Shown one piece after another: positions 1 to 7,664 of a DNA stretch of 38,592 bases. The notes beneath the pieces are model-generated. The model was not told the DNA's origin. It saw only the letters and a list, made by a program, of their open reading frames with translations, and searched no databases. This stretch comes from Zavarzinella formosa DSM 19928 (lineage in GTDB: Bacteria > Planctomycetota > Planctomycetia > Gemmatales > Gemmataceae), in the NCBI RefSeq assembly GCF_000255705.1, contig NZ_JH636443.1, forward strand, positions 218,317-256,908, given 5' to 3'. Positions within the stretch are counted from its first letter, which is position 1. Each line of letters starts with the position of its first letter. A program made the translations under genes and the position numbers.

Positions 1-297
1 GCACAAGCCAAGCGGGGTTGCGTTGCGGCCGCCGCGGCCGGCGACCCGTGGTGGCCACCGAAGCTTGTCGAGTTCCTGAGCTGGGGCGGGCATTACTCTT
101 CGGCCGTGGACTGCTCCGGGCCGCCGCACCCGGTGTGGTTCTACTATTCTGATGTCAACGCCGAGGGGGCGACCCCGGCCGACTATCTGCTGCCGCAGGC
201 GGATTCGCTGGAGGGGTGGCTGGCGACGTGGCTGGACGGCGGCGACCTGTGGGCCACCGAGTCACTCAAGGCACGCCGAACAAAGCGTTGCGCCTGA
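1..297 (+). CDS. C-terminal part of a possible SMI1/KNR4 (SUKH)-like protein (5' truncated)
   Basis: The reading frame is open from the first base of the window to a TGA at 295-297, giving 98 visible residues. The start lies outside the window. The visible part is rich in Trp and Gly (PWWPP, LSWGGHYSS, PVWFYYSD) and ends in SLEGWLATWLDGGDLW. That ending resembles the last helix of SMI1/KNR4 proteins, where a 'SFeeFLxxLldG' segment closes the fold. SUKH proteins are known as immunity proteins to contact-dependent or nuclease toxins and also as housekeeping proteins. The match rests on a short segment and could be wrong. It converges on the SAP/nuclease-type gene, so the two are not co-transcribed. 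Confidence 0.5.
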   Translation, partial: AQAKRGCVAAAAAGDPWWPPKLVEFLSWGGHYSSAVDCSGPPHPVWFYYSDVNAEGATPADYLLPQADSLEGWLATWLDGGDLWATESLKARRTKRCA

Positions 298-360
298 CCC
301 GCCGACGTGACGGGTCTTCGTCGGTATTAGCCATCTGAACCGGCGGGCAGGCGAACTCTC

Positions 361-449
361 ATACCGAATCGCATTGATTGATAACCAAGGGGGAGCCGGA
401 GGGGGTCTCCGAGACTTCACCTTGGTTATCAATCAATGCGATTCGGTAT
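361..449. repeat. Palindromic repeat element, copy 1 (30-bp perfect arms)
   Basis: Positions 361-390 and 420-449 are perfect reverse complements (30 bp). They start with ATACCGAATCGC and end with GCGATTCGGTAT. The 29-base loop carries GGGAGCCGGAGGGGGTCTCC. The last base of the right arm overlaps the TGA stop of the - strand gene that ends at 449. The same termini and the same core occur at 5815-5944, so this is a dispersed family rather than only a local terminator. It lies between convergent genes and could still end transcription from both sides. Confidence 0.85.
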
Positions 450-2341
450 CAAGCCAGGCTCAGCAGCACCTCGGCCCGTTCCTTGTCGATGATTGCCGTG
501 CAGTTGAGCAGCCGGACCGGGAAAGGCTTTTGCGGCTCGGCGGCCGCCCAGCGGTCGGCCAGATAACGCAGGCCCTCGGCGGTGATGAGGGCGATGTCCC
601 AATTCGTCCGGGCCTTGTACTTGTACGCAAGATTCAGGGACTGCGGGGTGAAAGCCGGGGCGATCACGAGGAAGCCGATCGGATTTTTGCCGAGCGCCTG
701 TTCCTTCCGCAAATACCCGTCGAACTGGCCGTCGAGATAATCCTGAAGGTTGACCGGCCCCTCGGCCGACTTGCAGTCCAATAGCAAGGTCTGCCCGCCG
801 TCGAGGGCGAGGCGTCCGTCGGCCTTGTTGTCCTTGCGGGTCATGTCGCAGGGCATTCGCAGCCGGTTGTCGAATAAAAACGCCGTGGCGTCTTCAAACT
901 GGTGTTCAATGTCGAGGTCTTTGGTGATCACCTTTTTGGCCCGGAGTTCGGCATACGCCCGCCCGGCCAAAAGTTCATAATTGGCGTACCACACTTCGCG
1001 AGGATCTTTCGTCACGCGAGCCTCGAACGTGAGGTCGTCGTAGAAATCAATCAGCCGGCCGATCAACTCAGCCTTCGCCCCGCTTGTCTTCAGTCCGAAG
1101 CCGCCGCACATCGCCGACAATTTTTCCTTGTCCAGCGGATTGAGCAAGCCGGACGGCTTGACACCGCTGGCGACGACACGCTCAATCAGTTCCGCCTTGT
1201 TGCCCGCCCGGTCTCCGCCCACCCGGTGCAAGGCGGTTCGCAACTCGGAGGCGAGAATCGCGTCGTGGGAAGCCAGCCGACGAAAATTGACCGCCTGCAA
1301 CTCCTGGCCGGCATGCTCGCGACAGATGATGGCGGCGATCTCGGCCGGAATCACGTCAATGTTTTGGTCTGCGTCGTTCTTGTAGTTCCACAGCAGCCCC
1401 TGCCGCTGAAGTTCTTTCCGGGCCTCGTTGATTTCATCGGGAGTGTGGATGACGCACTTGTCTTTCGGGAATCTCTTCAAGAGCGCGCTGACAGCCCAAT
1501 GGTCGTCCATCGAGATGCCGAAGTGGTCCCGAAGGACGCGGAGCAACCGGCCTTCGTCCGGGGAAATGAGGCCGTCGTTCCCCCACGCGGCTTCCAGCAG
1601 GACCCGGTAGGTGTCGATGCAATGCCACCAGTCGGGATCGGATTTTCTCAAATCAGTGAGATCAAGCGTCTTCGCTCGCTTCACGATCTCCCTCTCAAAG
1701 TCAGCCACTTTTTCATAGAGGCGGTATTCGGGGGTCGAGTGGGTCTCCTCCTGCAACAGCACGGCAAAAATAACGGCCTTGAGGTCATCCGTGCCCGAGC
1801 CGGGGGTGTTAAGCGCGGCCAGCACGCGGCTTCGCTCCGCAAGTTTCGGGGCCTCGCCGATGATGAACTTGGTGAGTTCGTCGTCCTCTTTGCCGATGGG
1901 GAGAATCTTGGAGTCGAGATAGCTTGTCAACAACCGTAGTTTTGACTGCTTCAACATATGCGGGGCAATGTCGGCGATGCGCTTGCACATGTCCCGTCGG
2001 CCGCGCAGCCGTAATTCGGCGGCATCCGTCCGGACCGGCCGTTTCTTCCGGCGAACGCGGGCGACTTTCACCGCCGTCGCCTCGCCGACGATGGCAGTCG
2101 AATCACCGGGCACGGAGACTTCAACCTCTTCCCAATCGCCTTCCTCATCAGCTTCGGATGATATCTGATCCGAGGAGGATGGTTCCCCGGAGGGGGGATA
2201 TGGCGAGTCTGATAATGTGGCAACGGCCGACAAATCTGGTTCGTCGGGGGAAACTTCTTCCACGGGCGAGATCGTTGCCAGCCCAAGCGAGTCGTTGGCG
2301 GTCGGCGAGTTTTCCGAGGGAGATTCGTTGGAGGGAGTCAT
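449..2341 (-). CDS. SAP-like and PD-(D/E)XK nuclease-fold protein
   Basis: A 630-residue protein. Residues 1-90 are acidic and low in complexity, followed by a basic patch (RVRRKKRPVR, about 95-104). Residues about 205-295 look like a TerB-type helical module (LLEAAWGNDGLISPDEGRLL). Two SAP-like helix-turn-helix units follow at about 365-392 and 405-434; both contain the pattern KAELI-R. The C-terminus, about 475-600, has a restriction-endonuclease-like layout: E483, D508 in ADGR, then LLLDCK with D522 and K524, and Q533. These would be the D...DxK metal site of a PD-(D/E)XK fold. SAP units usually bind DNA, so a DNA-directed nuclease is the inference. No signal peptide is present and a cytoplasmic location is likely. 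No methyltransferase or helicase is adjacent. It starts with ATG at 2341 with only a weak GAAAG upstream. Confidence 0.7.
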   Translation of the reverse strand: MTPSNESPSENSPTANDSLGLATISPVEEVSPDEPDLSAVATLSDSPYPPSGEPSSSDQISSEADEEGDWEEVEVSVPGDSTAIVGEATAVKVARVRRKKRPVRTDAAELRLRGRRDMCKRIADIAPHMLKQSKLRLLTSYLDSKILPIGKEDDELTKFIIGEAPKLAERSRVLAALNTPGSGTDDLKAVIFAVLLQEETHSTPEYRLYEKVADFEREIVKRAKTLDLTDLRKSDPDWWHCIDTYRVLLEAAWGNDGLISPDEGRLLRVLRDHFGISMDDHWAVSALLKRFPKDKCVIHTPDEINEARKELQRQGLLWNYKNDADQNIDVIPAEIAAIICREHAGQELQAVNFRRLASHDAILASELRTALHRVGGDRAGNKAELIERVVASGVKPSGLLNPLDKEKLSAMCGGFGLKTSGAKAELIGRLIDFYDDLTFEARVTKDPREVWYANYELLAGRAYAELRAKKVITKDLDIEHQFEDATAFLFDNRLRMPCDMTRKDNKADGRLALDGGQTLLLDCKSAEGPVNLQDYLDGQFDGYLRKEQALGKNPIGFLVIAPAFTPQSLNLAYKYKARTNWDIALITAEGLRYLADRWAAAEPQKPFPVRLLNCTAIIDKERAEVLLSLA

Positions 2342-2519
2342 ACGCTTTCAAAGATGTTGGAACATTGGGATGTGTTGAAATTGGAACATGGCGGGCCAAT
2401 AACGTCAAGAAGTTTCTCCCGACGTTAAAATCCAATGAAATGCCACATGCTCGTTGGAGGAAGGGCGTCATCCAAGGTATGATCTGTTCTGTCTTTTCGT
2501 CGGGTCCGGAGGGCGTGTC

Positions 2520-3902
2520 ATGTTTAACCGTCGGGACTTTCTTCGGCAGGCCGGGGGCTTGGGGTGTGTCGCCACGCAATGGATGCTGGCCACGGAGGGC
2601 AGGGCCGCGACGCATCATCCGGCGAAGGCGAAGCGGGTGATCCAACTGTTCATGAACGGCGGCGCCAGCCAGATGGACTTGTTCGACCACAAGCCCGAAC
2701 TCACCAAACGGCATGGCCAGAAATTCGACCCCGGCGGCAACCAGCGGGTGGAGGCGGCCACCAGCGCGCCCGGCATGATCTTGAAGCCCCCGGTCCCCCT
2801 GCGGCAACATGGCAAATCCGGCCGGTGGGTCAGCGATCTGCTGCCGAACCTCGCCAAACATGTGGACGAAATGGCCTTTTTGATGGCCATGAAATCACGC
2901 ACCAACGTCCACGGGCCGGCCAGTTACCTGATGAACACCGGGTTTCTCCTTCCCGGCTTTCCGTGTTTCGGCTCATGGATCAGCTACGCCCTCGGCCGCC
3001 TGACGGATGATCTGCCGACGTTCGTTGTTTTGCCGGACCCGCGTGGTTTGCCTTACAACGGGAAGGGGAATTTCTCCAGCGGCTTCCTGCCGGTGACCCA
3101 TCAGGGAACGGCGCTGGATCTCGGCAAGCCGGACCCGCTCCCCTTCCTCGCCGGACCGGGCAAAAGCATGACGCCGGACGCCACCCGCGACGGGTTGAAA
3201 CTGCTGGAAGACCTGAACCGCGACCACGCCGCCCGCAATCCCGGCGACACCCGGTTGGATGGCCGCATCAAGGCGTATGAGCTTGCCGCCCGAATGCAGG
3301 CGCGGGCCCCGGAGGCATTTGACCTGAGCCGGGAAACCCAGGCCGTCAAGACGCTCTACGGCGTGGGAACTCCCGCAACGGACGACTTCGGCAAGCGGTG
3401 TCTGCTCGCCCGCCGATTGGTCGAACGCGGCGTCCGGTTCGTGCAAGTGTGGAGCGGGGCCGGGGGGCCGTCGAACAACTGGGACAACCACACCAGCATG
3501 TCGAAGGAACTGCCGCCGATCTGCAAGAACACCGATCAACCCATCGCCGCGTTGCTGACCGACCTGAAATCTCGCGGCCTGCTTGACGACACGCTGGTGC
3601 TGTGGAACACGGAGTTCGGCCGAATGCCCTTCACGCAAGGAAGCGACGGCCGCGACCACAACGGCGGCACCTCCGTCGGCTGGATGGCCGGGGCCGGGGT
3701 GAAAGGAGGTGTCGCCCACGGGGAAAGCGACGAATGGTCGTGGAAGGCCCGCAAAGACGTGACGACCAATTACGATTTCCACGCGACGGTGCTGCATCTG
3801 CTCGGCATCAACCATGAAAAACTGACGGTGCGGCACGATGGCGCCGACCGTCGCCTGACGGATGTTCACGGTGAAGTGATCGATGAAGTGCTGGCGGAGT
3901 GA
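2520..3902 (+). CDS. DUF1501 family exported protein
   Basis: A 460-residue member of the DUF1501 family, a sulfatase/alkaline phosphatase-like fold greatly expanded in planctomycetes; its substrate is unknown. The N-terminus MFNRRDFLRQAGG is a Tat-like leader (RRxFL). Family landmarks follow: QLFMNGGASQMDLFDHKP near residue 40, RGVRFVQVW with a downstream NWDNH, then LWNTEFGRMPF and GRDHN, which supply the Asp/His residues expected at a metal site. The ATG at 2520 is chosen because CGGAGG lies about 7 bases upstream and because it places the Tat motif at the N-terminus. DUF1501 genes usually sit next to a DUF1549/DUF1553 partner, but here none is adjacent. A CxxCH protein follows 96 bp downstream on the same strand. 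Confidence 0.9.
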   Translation: MFNRRDFLRQAGGLGCVATQWMLATEGRAATHHPAKAKRVIQLFMNGGASQMDLFDHKPELTKRHGQKFDPGGNQRVEAATSAPGMILKPPVPLRQHGKSGRWVSDLLPNLAKHVDEMAFLMAMKSRTNVHGPASYLMNTGFLLPGFPCFGSWISYALGRLTDDLPTFVVLPDPRGLPYNGKGNFSSGFLPVTHQGTALDLGKPDPLPFLAGPGKSMTPDATRDGLKLLEDLNRDHAARNPGDTRLDGRIKAYELAARMQARAPEAFDLSRETQAVKTLYGVGTPATDDFGKRCLLARRLVERGVRFVQVWSGAGGPSNNWDNHTSMSKELPPICKNTDQPIAALLTDLKSRGLLDDTLVLWNTEFGRMPFTQGSDGRDHNGGTSVGWMAGAGVKGGVAHGESDEWSWKARKDVTTNYDFHATVLHLLGINHEKLTVRHDGADRRLTDVHGEVIDEVLAE

Positions 3903-3998
3903 ATGCTCCGGGCGAATGCGATTTGACCGGTTTTTCTGTTGTGTTCTCCCCCGGCGCCAGATAAATTGGATTTAAGTATCCGATTTAAGGGCCGGGCC

Positions 3999-5282
3999 GT
4001 GTTTCAACCCTCGCGAACGATCCTCCTGCTTGCCGCCATCATGCCCGTCAACTCACGGGCAGAAGACGTGGATCGGCCTCCGGTTCGGTATTCGGCCGCC
4101 CCTGAGAACAACGCCGTCAGCCGCCTCGCCGACGAAGTGCGGGCCGGTCGCAAAACGCTGGAGCATCACCCGGAACACGGCTATCTCCCGGCGGTTCTGA
4201 AGGAACTTGGCGTGCCGGTCTCGTCGCAAACGTTGGTGTTCTCCAAGACCAGTTTGCAACGCTCGCGCATCAGCCCGAAGACGCCTCGGGCGATTTATTT
4301 CAGCGACGATGTGACGGTCGGGTTTTGCCAGCGCGGGGATGTGGTCGAACTGACCGCCACGGACACGGACCTGGGCGTGGTGTTCTACACGCTTGACCAG
4401 AACCCGAATCGCAAAGCCCGCTTCACCCGGCAGACGGACCAATGCCTGATCTGCCATAGTTCTTCGATGAATCATGGCTTCCCCGGCCATCTGCTGCGTT
4501 CGGTGACGCCCGATCATCGGGGGGAGATGGCCCTGAATTTCGGCACCAAGCGGATCGACTACACCTCGCCGATGGAGGATCGCTGGGGCGGCTGGTATGT
4601 CACTGGAACGGCCCCGAAACTGGCCCACCGGGGGAACAAAACCATTAACGGTCGCGACGACGAGGAACCCAAGCCCCGCCCGCAGGATGTGACCGAGCTG
4701 AAGGAATTCTTCACCGTCGCCGATTATCTGTCGCCGCACAGCGATATCGTGGCGCTGCTCGTTCTCGAACACCAGACGGAGATCCAAAATCGCATCGCGC
4801 GAGCCAACTATCTTGTTCGCTTCGCCCTGCGGGAGCAGGCCGAGATGAACGAGATTTTCAAGGAACCGGCCGCCACCCGTTCCGACGGGATCACCCGCCG
4901 GATTAACGACGCTTGTGAAAATGTCGTGCGGGGATTGTTATTCGCCGAGGAAGCCAAAATTGAAGGCCCGGTCGCCGGGACATCGACCTTCGCGAAAGAT
5001 TACACGGCGGCCGGGCCGTTCGATGGTAAAAAGCGATCCCTGCGGGAATTTGACCTGAAAACCCGCTTGTTCCGGTATCCGTGCAGCGCCGCCATCTATT
5101 CCCCGCAACTGGCCGCCCTGCCGCCGGACGCCAAGGCAAGGGTGTATCAACGATTGCGGGAGATATTAACCGGCAAAGATCAATCCAAAGAGTACGCCCA
5201 CCTGAGCGCCACGGACCGGGCGGCCATCCGGGAAATTTTGCTCGACACCCATCCGGCCCTCCCGGACGATTGGAAGAAATAA
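3999..5282 (+). CDS. Secreted c-type cytochrome-like protein with one CxxCH
   Basis: A 427-residue protein when started at the GTG at 3999. That start gives a normal signal peptide (MFQPSRTILLLAAIMPVNSRA) and has TTTAAGG about 10 bases upstream. In-frame codons run further upstream to 3939 but do not look like a leader. One heme-binding motif, CLICH, lies at residues 149-153 within RQTDQCLICHSSSMNHG. It is followed by RSVTPDHRGEMALNFGTKR and EDRWGGWYVTGT, a Trp/Gly-rich stretch that I know only from uncharacterised cytochrome-like proteins. The rest is helical and charged. An exported monoheme electron carrier or heme enzyme is the inference. It may be read from the same promoter as the DUF1501 gene 96 bp upstream. 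Confidence 0.7.
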   Translation: MFQPSRTILLLAAIMPVNSRAEDVDRPPVRYSAAPENNAVSRLADEVRAGRKTLEHHPEHGYLPAVLKELGVPVSSQTLVFSKTSLQRSRISPKTPRAIYFSDDVTVGFCQRGDVVELTATDTDLGVVFYTLDQNPNRKARFTRQTDQCLICHSSSMNHGFPGHLLRSVTPDHRGEMALNFGTKRIDYTSPMEDRWGGWYVTGTAPKLAHRGNKTINGRDDEEPKPRPQDVTELKEFFTVADYLSPHSDIVALLVLEHQTEIQNRIARANYLVRFALREQAEMNEIFKEPAATRSDGITRRINDACENVVRGLLFAEEAKIEGPVAGTSTFAKDYTAAGPFDGKKRSLREFDLKTRLFRYPCSAAIYSPQLAALPPDAKARVYQRLREILTGKDQSKEYAHLSATDRAAIREILLDTHPALPDDWKK

Positions 5283-5383
5283 CGCCCTGATTGAACACAG
5301 CCATGCGTCAGGCAAACGAACTCGAATTCAGCGCACAACCAATGTGAGTGAGATGTGACGGTGTCAGAGGCGGCGTCTGCGAT

Positions 5384-5599
5384 TCAGCGCGGCGTCAGTT
5401 GGGCGAGTGCAATCATCCCCAGCCCGGCCACCAGAACCAGCAGAACGATGGCCACCCCGATCCGCTGGAGCTTGACAGCCCGCCGTTGCAGCCCGATGGA
5501 CTCATCCAGCACCCGCCGCCGATACGCCAACTCCTCCCGCTGGGCATCCCGCAGGTCGGTCAGAAGTTGGATGATCTGGTACTCCGCGTCAGTTGTCAC
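5384..5599 (-). CDS. Small membrane protein with one C-terminal helix
   Basis: About 71 residues when started at the GTG at 5599. That codon has a good GGAGG eight bases upstream and begins MTTDAEYQIIQLLTDLRD. An in-frame ATG further up (5683) would add 28 residues that do not look like part of the family. The first two thirds are a charged amphipathic helix (QREELAYRRRVLDES), probably a coiled coil. The last part is a single hydrophobic helix (IGVAIVLLVLVAGLGMIAL). Small proteins of this layout recur in planctomycetes without a known function. A membrane-anchored dimer is the inference. Confidence 0.6.
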   Translation of the reverse strand: MTTDAEYQIIQLLTDLRDAQREELAYRRRVLDESIGLQRRAVKLQRIGVAIVLLVLVAGLGMIALAQLTPR

Positions 5600-5697
5600 T
5601 CGCACGCCCTCCGTCGCCGAAAGAATCTCTGCAAGCCATCGTTTGGCGGGGTTGACGACAATGGTTGTCCGAATTCCAAACAATCAAGGAGCTTGCG

Positions 5698-5838
5698 ATG
5701 TCCAAGTGGAATCAAGTCAGCCGACTTGCCTCCAAGGGACGCCTTCATTCCATCTTTCCCCCGGAAAACCAACCAAAAAGGGGTTTGATTCAACGACGGT
5801 TTCGTAGTCGACTGATACCGAATCGCTTTGATCACTGA
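5698..5838 (+). CDS. Possible 46-residue basic small ORF running into the repeat
   Basis: An ATG at 5698 has a near-ideal AAGGAG six bases upstream and opens a 46-codon frame that ends in TGA at 5836-5838. The product begins MSKWNQVSRLASKG and is strongly basic. Its last eight codons lie inside the palindromic repeat that starts at 5815, so the repeat either supplies the end of the gene or truncated an older one. No family is recognised. The ribosome binding site is the only positive evidence. Confidence 0.22.
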   Translation: MSKWNQVSRLASKGRLHSIFPPENQPKRGLIQRRFRSRLIPNRFDH

Positions 5839-5944
5839 CGAAAGGTTAAAGTCAAGACCCCCTCCGGCTCCCCCTTGGCAAGGGGGAGCCAGAGGGGGTC
5901 TCCGAAACCTTAACCTCTCGTCAGTTGTCAAGGCGATTCGGTAT
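5815..5944. repeat. Palindromic repeat element, copy 2 (nested palindrome)
   Basis: A 130-bp near-symmetric palindrome. The outer arms begin ATACCGAATCGC at 5815 and end GCGATTCGGTAT at 5944, and pair with several mismatches. The centre, 5858-5876 with 5880-5898, is a 19-bp stem with one mismatch and a GGC loop. The right half of the core (GGGGGAGCCAGAGGGGGTC) nearly matches the loop of copy 1 at 361-449. Copy 1 therefore looks like a version that has lost one half of the inner palindrome. Confidence 0.85.
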
Positions 5945-6250
5945 GACTCATGCCGAATCTCTTGGCGCCGTAATCATCATCGAATGAACTTGCCGAGGCG
6001 CCGCCCAAGTGTCAGATCACTTAGGATCGCAGCCTGCTTGGACCGAAGAAGCAAGTCCCGGCCGGTTCCGACATGACTGGCCATCCCATGTGTCAATTCT
6101 AATTCAACCATTCTCAGGCAAAAGGCAGGCTTCTCGCTTTTCATTGCCGTCAGCGCCAATTGGCTGGAGCCTTCGAGGTGATTTTCCCGTTAAAAGAGAT
6201 CACCGGAACAACGGGAAGAATCCCGAATTCATCGCAAGGTTGAAAGAAGC

Positions 6251-7348
6251 ATGGAAACGAATCCCGCACAAACCACGTCCGCCGAAGGCGCCCCCGCGAC
6301 GACGGAGCCTTGGTTGCAGGTGTATGGCTCGGCCCACTTCCCGGAGTGGCTGGCCGGTCAGCGGCTCAGTCTGGCGTTCACCACTTATCAGGCCGGCAAG
6401 CTCCTCTTTCTGGGCTTGCATCCCGACGGCCGGATGGCCGTCTTCGAGCGAACCTTCCAGCGCTGCATGGGCCTGTGTGGCGACGGCCAGACGTTGTGGC
6501 TCAGCACGCTTTCCCAACTCTGGCGGTTCGAGAATTCCCTCGCGCCGGGCGAATCACACCAAGGGGCCGACAAACTTTACATCCCCCGGATGGCCCACAC
6601 CACCGGCGATCTCGACATCCATGATGTCGTTGTGGAGGCCAGCGGTCGGGTGGTTTTCGTCAACACCCGTTTTGGTTGTCTGGCGACCTTGAACGAGCGG
6701 GCCTCTTTCACGCCGTTGTGGAAGCCGCCGTTCTTGAGCAAGCTGGTCCCGGAGGATCGCTGTCACTTGAACGGCCTCGCGTTGGACAACGGCAGGGCCC
6801 GCTTCGTCACGGCGGTTGGCGTCTGCGATGTCGTCGATGGCTGGCGCGACAAACGCCGGGGCGGCGGGGTGGTGATGGATGTCCAGAGCAACGAGATCGT
6901 TGCCACCGGCCTCTCGATGCCTCATTCGCCGCGTGTTTACCGGGGCAAGCTCTGGCTCCTTAACGCCGGCACCGGTTACTTCGGCAGCATCGATCTGGCG
7001 AAGGGGAAGTTCGAGCCGTTGACGTTCTGCCCCGGTTTCCTTCGCGGGCTGGCTTTCGCCGGGGATTACGCCATCGTGGGTCTCTCCGGCCCGCGTCACG
7101 AACACAACACCTTTGGCGGTCTGCCGCTGGACGACGAACTGGCGAAGCGGGGCGCCGAGCCTCGCGGCGGGCTGCATGTGATCGATCTGCGCACGGGGGA
7201 TGTCGCCCACTGGGTCCGGCTCGAAGGCGTCATCACCGAACTGTATGACGTGGTGGCCCTGCCGGGCGTGGTCCGGCCGATGGCCTTGGGCTTCAAGACG
7301 GACGAAATTCAACGCCTGCTCACCGTGGGCGAAGCCGGGACTCTTTGA
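6251..7348 (+). CDS. TIGR03032/DUF4915 family protein, probable beta-propeller
   Basis: A 365-residue protein. The order of motifs matches the TIGR03032 family: HFPEWLAGQRLSLAFTTYQAGKL near residues 30-55, then FQRCMGLCGDGQTLW, DIHDVV, FVNTRFGCLATL, RCHLNGLAL, MPHSPRVYRGKLWLLNAGTG and PGFLRGLAFAGDYAIVGLSGPR. The family is annotated only as conserved hypothetical; the repeated W/G-rich strands suggest a propeller. There is no signal peptide, so it is probably cytoplasmic. The ATG at 6251 has a weak GAAAGAAG just upstream. It stands alone, with a 650-bp non-coding region before it and a 55-bp inverted repeat after it. Confidence 0.85.
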   Translation: METNPAQTTSAEGAPATTEPWLQVYGSAHFPEWLAGQRLSLAFTTYQAGKLLFLGLHPDGRMAVFERTFQRCMGLCGDGQTLWLSTLSQLWRFENSLAPGESHQGADKLYIPRMAHTTGDLDIHDVVVEASGRVVFVNTRFGCLATLNERASFTPLWKPPFLSKLVPEDRCHLNGLALDNGRARFVTAVGVCDVVDGWRDKRRGGGVVMDVQSNEIVATGLSMPHSPRVYRGKLWLLNAGTGYFGSIDLAKGKFEPLTFCPGFLRGLAFAGDYAIVGLSGPRHEHNTFGGLPLDDELAKRGAEPRGGLHVIDLRTGDVAHWVRLEGVITELYDVVALPGVVRPMALGFKTDEIQRLLTVGEAGTL

Positions 7349-7389
7349 CCGGACATTCCGTTCGATCCGACGTTGGGGGGAGAATTGCC

Positions 7390-7539
7390 ATGAACGATGC
7401 GATCCCCCGCTTGGTGGTTTTGAAGTTGCGCTTTTTCGAGGTTTGGTTTTCAAGGTTGTTCTTGGTCTTGGCGAGCCGAGCAGCGTCAGCTGCCGGGTGG
7501 CTTCCAGTGGTCGAACCGCCTCGCCTTTACTCAGCCTGA
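7390..7539 (+). CDS. Possible 49-residue small ORF overlapping the inverted repeat
   Basis: An ATG at 7390 follows a GGGGGGAGA run about six bases upstream, a strong ribosome binding site for this genome. The frame encodes MNDAIPRLVVLKLRFFEVW and then reads through the left arm of the 55-bp inverted repeat (from 7451) to a stop at 7537-7539. More than half of the product is repeat-encoded. It may be the start of a gene interrupted by the repeat, or chance. Confidence 0.2.
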   Translation: MNDAIPRLVVLKLRFFEVWFSRLFLVLASRAASAAGWLPVVEPPRLYSA

Positions 7540-7626
7540 CTTAAACCCGTGGCTGAAGTGCCTTCCCTGCCGGAAGCCACCCGGCAGCTGACGCTGCTCG
7601 GCTCGCCAAGACCAAGAACAACCTTG
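7451..7626. repeat. 55-bp perfect inverted repeat with 66-base spacer
   Basis: Positions 7451-7505 and 7572-7626 are exact reverse complements over 55 bp. The arms begin CAAGGTTGTTCTTGG and contain GAGCCGAGCAGCGTCAGC. The spacer, 7506-7571, has no internal symmetry. An exact pair this long is far beyond a simple terminator and suggests a mobile palindromic element or two recent inverted copies. It lies between two convergent genes. Confidence 0.9.
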
Positions 7627-7664
7627 CCCGCCGGACAGGGAGGCAGGATCAACAAGCAATCTTT

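Larger units (their letters stand above)
5600..6250. other. 651-bp intergenic region with a palindromic repeat and no clear gene
   Basis: This region separates the small membrane protein (-) from the TIGR03032-type gene (+) and should hold both promoters. It contains the second copy of the palindromic repeat family (5815-5944) and one possible small ORF (5698-5838). The stretch 5945-6250 is less GC-rich than the genes around it. A 60-codon open frame on the - strand there (5977-6159) has no recognisable features and no ribosome binding site, and is not called. I could not pick out convincing -35/-10 boxes. Confidence 0.6.
7349..7664. other. 316-bp convergent intergenic region dominated by an inverted repeat
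   Basis: The space between the TIGR03032-type gene (+) and the DUF1549/DUF1553 gene (-). It holds a 55-bp perfect inverted repeat (7451-7626) and a doubtful small ORF (7390-7539). Nothing else was recognised. Confidence 0.7.

Noticed and set aside
902-1939. A 345-codon + strand frame inside the SAP/nuclease-fold gene
   Set aside because: It is antisense to a coherent protein with motifs and has no family character or ribosome binding site.
2357-2426. Two TTGGAACAT direct repeats and an AACGTC/GACGTT pair in the divergent promoter region at 2.3-2.5 kb
   Set aside because: Short and few enough to be chance; nothing ties them to a regulator.
2148-2861. A 237-codon - strand frame across the start of the DUF1501 gene
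   Set aside because: It overlaps two supported genes and their promoter region, and its product has no recognisable features.
5977-6159. A 60-codon - strand frame in the 5.6-6.25 kb intergenic region
   Set aside because: No ribosome binding site, signal or family pattern was seen; its length is within chance for this base composition.
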